Of a stretch of DNA of 36,683 nucleotides, positions 30,869-36,683 are shown one piece after another. The stretch is from a virus. Location: positions 1 through 36,683 of IMG/VR virus record IMGVR_UViG_3300046812_000756; one strand, given 5' to 3'. Made by a program: the position numbers and the translations under genes. The notes below the pieces were generated by a model that did not search any database, was not told the origin of the DNA, and saw nothing but the letters and a program-made list of their open reading frames with translations. The first letter of the stretch is position 1. Each line of letters starts with the position of its first letter.

Positions 30869-30887
30869 TCTAAACTGTGTGTTTAGA
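30869..30887. promoter_or_regulatory. Palindromic operator TCTAAAC-TGTGT-GTTTAGA
   Basis: A perfect 7+7 inverted repeat in the 5' leader of the left early operon, ten bases upstream of its first start codon. It differs from the CAAC-N5-GTTG sites, so it is probably read by another regulator, possibly the Cro-like or winged-helix protein of the right operon. It could also fold as an RNA stem over the ribosome site. Confidence 0.6.
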
Positions 30888-30909
30888 GTGTGCCCCAGTC
30901 CCGTTCCGC

Positions 30910-30925
30910 GGTCAACCACATGTTG
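30910..30925 (-). promoter_or_regulatory. Leftward promoter -35 overlapped by repressor operator
   Basis: CAACCACATGTTG (30913-30925) has the same CAAC-N5-GTTG design as two sites on the far side of the repressor gene. It overlaps TTGACC on the minus strand (complement of 30910-30915), a good -35. The -10 is unclear (CACACT, complement of 30887-30892, at 17 bases). Repressor bound here would block the left early operon. Confidence 0.55.
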
Positions 30926-30941
30926 AGCGATTCTCGAAGAT

Positions 30942-31331
30942 TCAGATTCGACGTCTAGTAAACCGCGAGACGGTCGCCTCGATCGCTTCCCGATCCTCGG
31001 GGCTCAGGAGGTCGATGGCGCGCGCGAGGTCCGCGATCTCGGGGTGGACCAGAACCGCGATCCGGTCACCCTGCGAATCGTCCAGTTGGACAAGGATCCG
31101 GCGGCCGAGCACTGCGGCCCATGCCCTCATCACGTTGATCGGCGGGTGCCGACCGAACCGCTCCCACTCGGAGACCGCTGCCCCGGTCAGCGGGCGCTCG
31201 AGCTGCAGACGGCTCGTGATCCGATCTGCGACCTGCTGTTGCGTCAGCTGCGCCGCGTCGCGTGCGGAACGAAGCGCCGCCCGGATCGCCCGGTCGTGTT
31301 CGTCCACGGTAACCCCTTGTACATCCGCCAT
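30942..31331 (-). CDS. XRE-family phage repressor (CI-like role)
   Basis: Likely maintains lysogeny. ATG seven bases after GGAGGG. The 129-residue protein has an HTH in residues about 18-72: ARDAAQLTQQQVADRITSRL, then GAAVSEWERFGRHPPINVMR and AWAAVLGRRILVQL. The C-terminal part (about 80-129) is a short helical region (EIADLARAIDLLSPEDREAI) without a LexA-type Ser/Lys protease, so induction is not by RecA-driven self-cleavage. CAAC-N5-GTTG sites lie just downstream (30913-30925) and upstream (31369-31381, 31408-31420), and these are likely its operators, including in its own promoter region. Confidence 0.78.
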   Translation of the reverse strand: MADVQGVTVDEHDRAIRAALRSARDAAQLTQQQVADRITSRLQLERPLTGAAVSEWERFGRHPPINVMRAWAAVLGRRILVQLDDSQGDRIAVLVHPEIADLARAIDLLSPEDREAIEATVSRFTRRRI

Positions 31332-31368
31332 GGCTTCCCTCCTTCGCGCCCACGTATAACGACGTACT

Positions 31369-31420
31369 CAACCGTATGTTGCACGCAGACGACCAGGGAG
31401 GTACAATCAACGGGACGTTG
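31369..31420 (+). promoter_or_regulatory. Rightward early promoter bracketed by two operators
   Basis: TTGCAC (31379-31384), 17 bases, TACAAT (31402-31407): a strong sigma70-like promoter reading right. CAACCGTATGTTG (31369-31381) overlaps its -35, and CAACGGGACGTTG (31408-31420) abuts its -10. Both share the 4+4 arms CAAC/GTTG and five-base centre of the 30913 site; their centres are 39 bases apart. Binding at either would block polymerase; binding at the left one would also touch the repressor's own promoter. Start of transcription would be near 31414. Confidence 0.75.
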
Positions 31421-31431
31421 TAGGAGTTGCC

Positions 31432-31740
31432 CTGACGAACCCCCTTCTGGGCGCGAGACTCACGGCGGTAGCGAGGCGGGCCGGCTACCAGACCCGCGCG
31501 CACCTCGGCGCCCTGCTGGGCGTGCTCCAGACCGTGCACGGGGTGAAGGTCACCTCGATCCAGGCCGTGCAGTACTGGCTCTCGGGCGACCGGATCCCCG
31601 AGCCGCACCACCTGATCGCCCTGCTGGACGCGCTCGGGGTCTTCGGGGACGAGCGGCGCGAGATCGTCGGGATCGCCTACCCGGCGCTCCAGTCGGTGAT
31701 CGACGCGAACCGCCCCCCGACGCCGACGGAAGGCGCATGA
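31432..31740 (+). CDS. Cro-like HTH protein with probable CTG start
   Basis: First gene of the right early operon. Reading from CTG at 31432, five bases after AGGAG, gives a 102-residue protein with a full HTH: LLGARLTAVARRAGYQTRAH, LGALLGVLQ, then SIQAVQYWLSGDRIPEPHHL and LIALLDALGVFGDERREIVG. No ATG, GTG or TTG occurs in this frame upstream of 31522, and a start at the GTG 31522 would remove the first HTH helices. A CTG start is rare but the ribosome site fits only here. Position opposite the repressor, directly behind the operators, is that of Cro. Confidence 0.62.
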   Translation: MTNPLLGARLTAVARRAGYQTRAHLGALLGVLQTVHGVKVTSIQAVQYWLSGDRIPEPHHLIALLDALGVFGDERREIVGIAYPALQSVIDANRPPTPTEGA

Positions 31741-31895
31741 CCCGCCTCCGCGTCTCCCGGGCCTCGCTCGCGGCGCTCGTCGCCAAGTCCTCGGCCGCTC
31801 CCTCCGCGCCTCGCCCGAGCAGCACCTCCCGGGACGTGGATCGGAGCGGTCCTCGAGCGTGGACGTCGGTCGGACCCGACACGGAGGTCGCGTGA
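31737..31895 (+). CDS. 52-residue hypothetical protein
   Basis: ATG in a four-base overlap. Ser/Ala/Arg-rich and basic at the start (TRLRVSRASLAALVAKSSAA), with no clear fold. The coupled start and the coupled next gene support translation. Unknown. Confidence 0.5.
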   Translation: MTRLRVSRASLAALVAKSSAAPSAPRPSSTSRDVDRSGPRAWTSVGPDTEVA

Positions 31896-32095
31896 CGGTC
31901 ACCCGCTCGGGGGCGCAGGTGCTCGAGGCGGACCTACTCCGCCTGCTCGCCGATGGTCGGCCGCGCTGGGCGGAGGATCTGGCCTCGTCGACGGGTCGGG
32001 CGGCGCTGTCCGTCCGGAACCAGCTCCGGGCCATGGTTCGGCGAGGGCTCGTGCGCGTCACCTGCCGGCGCCCGTTCACCGTGGTGCGGACGTGA
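31892..32095 (+). CDS. Small winged-helix DNA-binding protein
   Basis: GTG in a four-base overlap. The 67-residue product reads as a winged helix: helix 1 AQVLEADLLRLLADG, helix 2 WAEDLASST, recognition helix ALSVRNQLRAMVRRG, then the wing LVRVTCRRPFTVVRT. This is the size and order of MarR/ArsR-like minimal domains. In the right early operon it may regulate early or late promoters. Confidence 0.65.
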   Translation: MTVTRSGAQVLEADLLRLLADGRPRWAEDLASSTGRAALSVRNQLRAMVRRGLVRVTCRRPFTVVRT

Positions 32096-32331
32096 TCCGC
32101 GGCGCTCACACCAACCTCGTCCCGCCGCGACTCCGGTACGTTGGGACGCCCGCGGCGGTCGACGTCCGGATCGAGGGCTGGGAGCGGCTCGTCCGCCTGT
32201 ACGGCTGGGAGGACGGGTCGTCGCTGCGGCGTCCGGACCTGACGCCTCGCGCTGGTCCGCACGCGGCGGGCTGCGACTGCTGCGCGTGTCTCGGTCGGGT
32301 CGGCGTGGGGCTGGCGGGGGTGCGGCCGTGA
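32092..32331 (+). CDS. 79-residue hypothetical protein with Cys cluster
   Basis: GTG in a four-base overlap. The product has strands (AAVDVRIEGWERLVRLYGWE) and a C-terminal AAGCDCCACLG, four cysteines in six residues after a His, which could bind zinc. Unknown family. Confidence 0.58.
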   Translation: MIRGAHTNLVPPRLRYVGTPAAVDVRIEGWERLVRLYGWEDGSSLRRPDLTPRAGPHAAGCDCCACLGRVGVGLAGVRP

Positions 32332-32353
32332 GCGTGCTCGTCGAGCTCTGCGC

Positions 32354-32488
32354 TTGATCCCGATCCTCCTCCGCCTCCGCCTCGGGGCCGAGCTGCGCCT
32401 CGTGACGGTCGACCCAGAGCTGGCCCTCGCGCTGCGGGACCAGCCGGGCGTTGCTCGGAGCTGGGTCGTGCGGTGGAGGCGGTGGTGA
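32354..32488 (+). CDS. 44-residue ORF, possible small protein
   Basis: A TTG at 32354 overlaps the stop of a nine-codon reading frame (32328-32357) that itself begins in a four-base overlap with the previous gene. The product LIPILLRLRLGAELRLVTVD, then PELALALRDQPGVARSWVV, then RWRRW, is basic. An alternative start is GTG at 32402. Support is only the chained overlaps and the absence of another gene here. Confidence 0.35.
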   Translation: MIPILLRLRLGAELRLVTVDPELALALRDQPGVARSWVVRWRRW

Positions 32489-33120
32489 TCGACACCGTGT
32501 CGGCGCTGTTCGTGATGCCCGACGGGCCCTATCCCCGGCTCGTCGCAGACTGGTGGGACGAGGTCCGCGATGCGCGGACCTACGCCGGCCCGAATCCCGT
32601 CGTCGAGCACCCGCCGTGTGCGCGCTGGGGGCGGTTCTGGTGGTCGGACGGGTCGACGGAGCCCGGCCACGACGACGGGTGCTTCGCCGCGGCGATCGAG
32701 CACCTCCGGCGGTGGGGTGGGGTCCTCGAGCACCCGGAGGGATCGTTCGCGTGGGAGCGTCACGGGATCCGCCGCCCCGAGCCCGGGTGCTGGTCCTCCA
32801 CGCTGCTGCGCCCCGACGAGTGGGTCGCGACGGTCGATCAACAGTGCTGGGGACACCGCGCGCGCAAGCGGACCTGGCTCGTGGCCGTCGGGTGCCGCGA
32901 GCTCCCCGAGGCGCGGCGTTCGACGGGTCGGCAGTCCGCCTACCTGTGTACGCCGCGCCTCGGTCGGAAGGTGTACGTCAGCAGCGGACAAGGCCCGAGT
33001 CCGACTCGGGCCTTGCGGGTGGCGCACGGGATCGAGCTGATGGGTCGGCGTGAGCGCAGCCTCACGCCGACCCCGTTCGCGGAGTTGCTCGTGCGGATGG
33101 CCGCGTCGGTGCGCCGATGA
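32473..33120 (+). CDS. Conserved phage protein with PPC-type motif
   Basis: The 215-residue protein has VVEHPPCARWGRFWWSD (about residues 41-57), GHDDGCFAAAIEHLRRWGGV with LEHPEGSFAW, then WVATVDQQCWGHRARKRTWL and VAVGC. I recall this combination as a conserved phage protein of unknown role. The HPPCARWG element recalls the Pro-Cys loop of cytosine-5 DNA methyltransferases, and the EHPEGS segment their neighbouring loop, but a clear AdoMet motif is not seen. GTG start; overlaps the previous small frame by 16 bases. Confidence 0.68.
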   Translation: MEAVVIDTVSALFVMPDGPYPRLVADWWDEVRDARTYAGPNPVVEHPPCARWGRFWWSDGSTEPGHDDGCFAAAIEHLRRWGGVLEHPEGSFAWERHGIRRPEPGCWSSTLLRPDEWVATVDQQCWGHRARKRTWLVAVGCRELPEARRSTGRQSAYLCTPRLGRKVYVSSGQGPSPTRALRVAHGIELMGRRERSLTPTPFAELLVRMAASVRR

Positions 33121-33284
33121 CGCGCTGGTGGCGGATCGACGGTCGGTACTTCGTGGCTGGGCTGCGGGTCGAGGGCGGCACGGTGGTCGAGGCCGCGCCG
33201 ATCCTCGCGTGGACCGTGGGCCGAGTGTGGACAGAGCTGCGAGCGCACTTCCGCCGGCGGGGCTGGCACGGGGAGCCGTTGTGA
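33117..33284 (+). CDS. 55-residue hypothetical protein
   Basis: ATG in a four-base overlap. The product (TRWWRIDGRYFVAGLRVEGG, APILAWTVGRVWTELRAHFR) looks like two or three strands and a basic helix. It resembles small phage proteins of unknown function in replication operons. Unknown. Confidence 0.6.
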   Translation: MTRWWRIDGRYFVAGLRVEGGTVVEAAPILAWTVGRVWTELRAHFRRRGWHGEPL

Positions 33285-33634
33285 GCGACGACTACGACGC
33301 GATCCGCGAGGCCATCGCGAGCATCGAGATCGACCCGAACGATCTCGAGCTGGTGGAGCTGGCTCGACAGATCGCCGAGCCCGTCGAACCGATCGTGTAC
33401 GAGGCGCACCCCACCGACGAGGGCGAGGGGGCGTGGTGGCTCGCGCCCCCCGACCCGTGGCGTGCGTACCTCGACGAGCCCCGCGAGCCGTCGAACGACT
33501 GGTGGGCGGGCTGTCTCGAGGGGATCCGGATCGGGATCGAGCTCGCGCGACAGGGCGAGCCCCCCGTCGAGGGGACCGTCGATCCGGTCGCTGGGATCCC
33601 GCGACCGGTCCTGCCGGGCCGGAGGCTCCGGTGA
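33281..33634 (+). CDS. 117-residue acidic hypothetical protein
   Basis: GTG in a four-base overlap. Very acidic N-terminal half (DDYDAIREAIASIEIDPNDL), several Trp residues (GAWWLAPPDPWRAYL, NDWWAGCLEGIRIGIE) and a basic end. It directly precedes the helicase gene, with coupled stop/start, so a replication accessory role is possible. Unknown family. Confidence 0.6.
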   Translation: MSDDYDAIREAIASIEIDPNDLELVELARQIAEPVEPIVYEAHPTDEGEGAWWLAPPDPWRAYLDEPREPSNDWWAGCLEGIRIGIELARQGEPPVEGTVDPVAGIPRPVLPGRRLR

Positions 33635-35157
33635 AGGCGGAGCAGGTCGAGGAAGGGGCGGTCGCCGTCAAGGCGCTCCGCCAGGCGCTCGAGGCGAGCG
33701 AGTACGCGCCGCTGTTCAGCAACAGCCCGGCGCTCTACGGGATCGCGCGGCCAGGGATCTGGGCGGGCGAGATCGAGGGGTTGCTCCGCCGCGTCCCGCA
33801 CACCGATCGGCTGGCGCTGCGCCGGGCGGCAAAGGCGATCGCGGCGTCTGTCGTCGAGGAGCGCGGACGGCGTCCGGTGCGGGAGGTGCCGGTGTTGCCC
33901 CTGATCGTGGTCCACGGCAAGACGTGGCGGGTGCTGGGCGACGGGGAGTACCTCGTCGTGGAGCGCGAGCTCGTGGTCGTGGAGCTCGGCCGACTGCAAG
34001 CGGTCGAGACCCGGATCCCGGTCGGCGAGACGGGCTCGCGGGTGCTCAAGCCAGCCGAGGCGTACGAGGTGCACGGGGTCACGGCGCAGCGGGTGCGGTG
34101 GACGTACGGTGCCGGCGCGCTCGCCTGGGATCCGGTGACGGGGACGCTCGACCTGCCCGGGGCGAGGGTGCGCGAGGGCACGGCCGTCTACTCGAAGCGG
34201 TGCGACGAGTGGTTGTTCCGGCTCGGCGGGGAGTTGCTGCTCGACTGGATCGCGACGGCGCCTCAGCTCCAGCGACCGACGTCGGCGATCCAGCTCCGGG
34301 GACCGCCCGGGATCGGCAAGGGCTTGTTCACCGCCGCGATGGCCTGTTGGCTCGGCGGACGCACCGACTACCAGGACGCGACCGGCGAAGCGAACGCGGG
34401 GCTCGCGCACGCGCCGCTCGTGGTGCTCGACGAAGGCGTGGCCGAGAGCAAGCCCGACGAGTTCCGCAAGATCACGGGCGGTCGGGACCTGCGGGTCCGC
34501 GCGCTGTACCGCATGCCCGAGGACCTGATCGGCTGCCCCCGGGTGCTGATCACGAGCAACGAGTACGACCCGTTGCGGCTCGGGCGCGAGGACCTCTCGA
34601 GCGACTCTCAGCACGCGCTCGGGCAGCGGATCGTGGTGCTGGAGGCGGACCACGCGGCGGGGGCGCTGCTCGAGGCGCTCGGCGGGTGGAACGGGACCGA
34701 CGGCTGGACGGAGCCCGAGGGCGAGCTCGTGCGTCACTTCCGGTGGCTCGCCGAGCACCGGAAGGTGACGCCGGGGACTCGGTTCATCGTCCAGGGCGAC
34801 TCGGCGGCGTGGGTGGCGACGGCCCACCTCCGCAGCGGGGTCGGCGCCAACGTGCTCGCGGCGTACCGGACCTACCAGGAGGACGCGGGGCTCCGGAAGC
34901 GGTGCGAGAGCCGCGACGAGCCCGATCCGTTCCAGTGCGTCGACGGCCAGGTCGGGATCTCGGCGGGCGCGCTCCAGCGGTGCTGGCGACTGCTGATCGG
35001 TCCCCACGAGAAGGTTCCCGCCTCCCAGGTGCTCGCGAAGGCGCTGAAGAACCTGTCCGGCCAGAAGACCCCCACCCGCAGCGGGCGCGAGGGCGACCGC
35101 GGCCCGCGCCGGTACTGGGTCCCCATCGAACGTCTGCAAGAGGAGGACGACCCGTGA
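33631..35157 (+). CDS. Primase/helicase-type replication ATPase (SF3/D5-like)
   Basis: Likely replicative helicase. GTG in a four-base overlap. The 508-residue protein has an N-terminal region of about 200 residues without clear primase motifs and a C-terminal NTPase: Walker A GPPGIGKG (224-231), Walker B LVVLDEG (263-269), and sensor/motif C VLITSN (305-310), the spacing of superfamily 3 or D5-type helicases. A basic C-terminal domain follows (SGQKTPTRSGREGDRGPRRY). The iteron region starting five bases after its stop is the probable origin on which it acts. Confidence 0.83.
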   Translation: MKAEQVEEGAVAVKALRQALEASEYAPLFSNSPALYGIARPGIWAGEIEGLLRRVPHTDRLALRRAAKAIAASVVEERGRRPVREVPVLPLIVVHGKTWRVLGDGEYLVVERELVVVELGRLQAVETRIPVGETGSRVLKPAEAYEVHGVTAQRVRWTYGAGALAWDPVTGTLDLPGARVREGTAVYSKRCDEWLFRLGGELLLDWIATAPQLQRPTSAIQLRGPPGIGKGLFTAAMACWLGGRTDYQDATGEANAGLAHAPLVVLDEGVAESKPDEFRKITGGRDLRVRALYRMPEDLIGCPRVLITSNEYDPLRLGREDLSSDSQHALGQRIVVLEADHAAGALLEALGGWNGTDGWTEPEGELVRHFRWLAEHRKVTPGTRFIVQGDSAAWVATAHLRSGVGANVLAAYRTYQEDAGLRKRCESRDEPDPFQCVDGQVGISAGALQRCWRLLIGPHEKVPASQVLAKALKNLSGQKTPTRSGREGDRGPRRYWVPIERLQEEDDP

Positions 35158-35411
35158 CCGATCCACCCTGTCCAGCGCGTCCACCCCCTGTCCGGCCTCC
35201 TGTCCACCCGGAAACGCAGTCCTGTGGCCTACTGTCCACCCTGTCCGGCCTTCCGAGTCGGGAAGAGTTCTATACAACGGTACTACCCGAGAGGACAGAA
35301 TCTCTTCACTCTAGTTCTACTTTGGGTGGACAGGGTGGACAGTGTAGTCTAGGCGCTGGTTCTTGCTCGGACAGACAGGACGGACAGACCCCAGACAGGG
35401 GTTGGCCATGA
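35154..35411 (+). CDS. 85-residue reading frame across the origin repeats, doubtful
   Basis: GTG overlapping the helicase stop by four bases opens a frame of 85 residues (TDPPCPARPPPVRPPVHPET onward). Its sequence simply reflects the CTGTCC and GGACAG iterons and the AT-rich centre, with low-complexity Pro, Cys, Gly and Ser. The overlap suggests translation may enter it, but it is more likely non-coding origin DNA. Confidence 0.25.
   Translation: MTDPPCPARPPPVRPPVHPETQSCGLLSTLSGLPSREEFYTTVLPERTESLHSSSTLGGQGGQCSLGAGSCSDRQDGQTPDRGWP
35163..35400. other. Iteron-rich candidate origin of replication
   Basis: Five copies of CTGTCC (35168, 35188, 35200, 35233, 35242) lie left, and five copies of its complement GGACAG (35294, 35329, 35338, 35370, 35383) right, of an AT-richer centre (about 35255-35325). 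The inner pairs form a perfect 16-bp inverted repeat: 35232-35247 with 35329-35344. CTGTCCACCCTGTCC has a nine-base period, so the repeats occur in tandem. Iterons flanking an AT-rich stretch, immediately after a helicase gene, is a classical origin layout. Confidence 0.7.
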
Positions 35412-35947
35412 TCCTCGCCATCGACCCGGGCCACGAAGGTGGCGCCGTCCTGCTCGACGGGCGCGGGCTCCCCGTCGCGTGGTGGAGCTGGAAGCCCCTC
35501 GATCGCAAGAGCGGGCGCGTGTACGCGATCGACCGCTCCGACGCCGCGTGGGACCGCATCACGGTCCGCACCCTCGCGGGCGTCGGTGCCGAGCTGGTGC
35601 TCTCGCTGCGGGAGGAGCGGCAATCCGGCCTCCATCTCGTCGCCGAGGGGCTGTTCGTACACCCCGGCGCGCGAGGAGGTCGGGCGCACGCCGCGATCGA
35701 GCTCGGGAAGTCGGTCGGGTGGCTCACCGCCCCTCTGCTGGAGTCGGCGCTCAGCTACGAGGAGCCCCGCTCTGCGGTGTGGCGTCCTGCGGTGCTGGGT
35801 CCAGGGTCGAACGCCTCGAGCGACATCGCCGAGGCGCGGGCGCTGGCGCTGTGGTCGAGGCGGTGGACCGGTCCACCATGCCCCGACCCGCACGTCGCGG
35901 AAGCCTACTGTATCGGGTGGTGGCGACACACGAGGAGGGCGGCGTGA
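35408..35947 (+). CDS. RuvC-like Holliday junction resolvase
   Basis: Likely resolves branched DNA before packaging. The ATG at 35408 begins MILAIDPGHEGGAVLLD, the first catalytic strand with Asp6. Glu80 in LVAEGLF and Asp160/Glu165 in DPHVAEAYCIGWW complete the acidic set of RNase H-fold resolvases. In between, IELGKSVGWLTAPLLE is the usual helix with a Gly turn. The length of 179 residues is normal. It lies between the origin and the terS block. Only a weak ribosome site (GGGG) is present. Confidence 0.75.
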   Translation: MILAIDPGHEGGAVLLDGRGLPVAWWSWKPLDRKSGRVYAIDRSDAAWDRITVRTLAGVGAELVLSLREERQSGLHLVAEGLFVHPGARGGRAHAAIELGKSVGWLTAPLLESALSYEEPRSAVWRPAVLGPGSNASSDIAEARALALWSRRWTGPPCPDPHVAEAYCIGWWRHTRRAA

Positions 35948-35984
35948 CGTCGTCCTCCAGCATCCGGCGACACCCAGGACTCCC

Positions 35985-36065
35985 ATGACACGTCAAGAGT
36001 TCTTGAAACGACTGCGCACTCAGGCCCGAGCCGACGGGCTCTCAGCCACCTACGAGGAGGACGAC
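35985..36065 (+). pseudogene. HicA-like N-terminal remnant or GroES leader extension
   Basis: ATG at 35985 opens TRQEFLKRLRTQARADGLSA then TYEEDD and stays in frame with the GroES-like gene. The start resembles the opening of HicA-type mRNA interferases of phages (M-x-x-x-EFLRRLRR-x-AR-x-x-GL), but the catalytic GKGSH part is absent. Either a toxin gene was cut and fused to the co-chaperonin, or this is just an N-terminal extension. The latter part contains the ribosome site of the shorter GroES start. Confidence 0.35.
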
Positions 36066-36353
36066 GTGCCCGTGTTCCGACCGATCGACGACCAGGTGCT
36101 CGTCAGACGTGCCCATTCCGAGCCCGCTAGCCGCCTTGTGGTGCCCGATCGGGCGAAGGAGCACCCGCTGGTCGGGGAAGTGCTTGCCGTCGGTCCTGGG
36201 GCCTGCAGACGCGACGGGAGCCGCCAGCCCATGCCGGTCGCGCCGGGGCAGGTCGTCGCGTTCGGGAAGTACGCGGGCGAGGAGGTCGAGCTCGACGGCA
36301 CCGACTGTCTCGTGCTGCGGGCTGCTGACCTGCTCGGCGTGATCGAGCCCTGA
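36066..36353 (+). CDS. GroES-like co-chaperonin (Cpn10)
   Basis: Caps a GroEL-type chaperonin, as T4 gp31 does for capsid folding. The GTG at 36066 lies five bases after GAGGAGG and gives a 95-residue protein, the normal Cpn10 length; a longer frame from 35985 is possible. It has VFRPIDDQVLVRRAHSEPAS at the start, the mobile-loop region (about 15-30), HPLVGEVLAVGPGACRRDGS, VAPGQVVAFGKYAGEEVELD and LVLRAADLLGVIE at the end, which follow the Cpn10 order. No groEL gene is in the window, so it must use the host one. It is coupled to terS (TGATG). Confidence 0.82.
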   Translation: MPVFRPIDDQVLVRRAHSEPASRLVVPDRAKEHPLVGEVLAVGPGACRRDGSRQPMPVAPGQVVAFGKYAGEEVELDGTDCLVLRAADLLGVIEP

Positions 36354-36683
36354 TGCGCTCGGGCCGCCAAACCGCACGGGACCGCGCCGTGGAGTTGATC
36401 GTCTCGGGTCGCACCTCGTCCGAGGTGGCGAAGGAGCTCGGGATCCACCGCGCCACCGTGAACGGCTGGCGCCACGAGCCGGAGTTCGCCGAGCAGTTGC
36501 GTGCGCTGCAGGACGAGATCCGCACCGGCGTGTACGACCGACTCGTCGGTGGGGCCGACGATGCGCTCTCCGTGCTGCGCGACCTGATGCTCGACGAGGA
36601 CGAGTCAGGCTTCACCCGACTGGGCGCCGTCAAGCTGTGGCTGGAGCTGATCGGGCTGCACAAGCAGTCGCCCGCGCAGGCGC
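36353..36683 (+). CDS. terS: Small terminase subunit, N-terminal fragment
   Basis: Recognises the packaging site and regulates TerL. ATG shares its A with the upstream TGA stop. The 110 residues seen begin with an HTH (RDRAVELIVSGRTSSEVAKE, LGIHRATVNGWRHEPEFAEQ), the DNA-binding domain of TerS, followed by a helical oligomerisation region (LQDEIRTGVYDRLVGGADDA, LWLELIGLHKQ). The window stops inside the gene; its end is most likely at 1-78 on the other side of the cut. Confidence 0.8.
   Translation, partial: MRSGRQTARDRAVELIVSGRTSSEVAKELGIHRATVNGWRHEPEFAEQLRALQDEIRTGVYDRLVGGADDALSVLRDLMLDEDESGFTRLGAVKLWLELIGLHKQSPAQA

Noticed and set aside
32328-32357. Nine-codon frame linking two small genes
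   Set aside because: Kept only as a comment under the 32354 entry; too short to call, though the chained overlaps are curious.
35944-35988. 14-codon frame after the resolvase
   Set aside because: Only the GTGA overlap supports it; no ribosome site or sequence feature suggests a product.

Overview
The window reads as an almost complete genome of a temperate, long-tailed phage of the HK97-like siphovirus plan, from a host with very GC-rich DNA. Genes use GTG starts at least as often as ATG and are chained by 4-base stop/start overlaps (GTGA or ATGA). No host gene is visible. The host cannot be fixed: GC content, a cysteine-rich lipoprotein and several accessory families would suit Myxococcota or Actinobacteriota, but this is inference. 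The window opens in the last 25 codons of a small terminase gene and closes in the first 110 codons of a small terminase gene. The two ends are therefore probably the two sides of one cut in a circular or circularly permuted molecule.

Layout. (1) 1-3195: end of terS, then a CAU-anticodon tRNA-like element, then the large terminase and portal on the minus strand, facing terS. (2) 3230-22926, plus strand: late operon running through scaffold, major capsid protein, head completion and connector proteins, tail tube, tail chaperones with a programmed -1 frameshift, tape measure, tail tip with Asp-box repeats, hub, fibre, small membrane proteins and an M15 peptidase endolysin. Three small minus-strand genes interrupt it (a lipoprotein at 16513-16773 and a pair at 19735-20123) and look like morons. 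(3) 22949-23884, minus strand: two short operons, each behind the same duplicated double operator; one encodes a ribbon-helix-helix protein. (4) 23885-24167: a gene-free stretch with five copies of TGGGCCAG in ordered arrangement, the best attP candidate. (5) 24168-30859, minus strand: a 19-gene early left operon with tyrosine integrase, an Xis-like protein, an ERF recombinase and many accessory genes.

(6) 30860-31431: immunity region. An XRE-type repressor gene is surrounded by three CAAC-N5-GTTG operator candidates. Two of them bracket a strong sigma70-like rightward promoter. (7) 31432-36683, plus strand: early right operon with a Cro-like protein that appears to start at CTG, small proteins, a primase/helicase-type ATPase, a 240-base iteron region likely to be the replication origin, a RuvC-like resolvase, a GroES-like co-chaperonin and terS.

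The genes fit a standard temperate cycle. The repressor shuts the two divergent early promoters. The right operon replicates DNA from the origin next to its helicase and makes the co-chaperonin and terS. The left operon supplies recombination and integration/excision functions. A divergent late promoter region near 3200-3260 drives terL/portal leftward and all other structural and lysis genes rightward.
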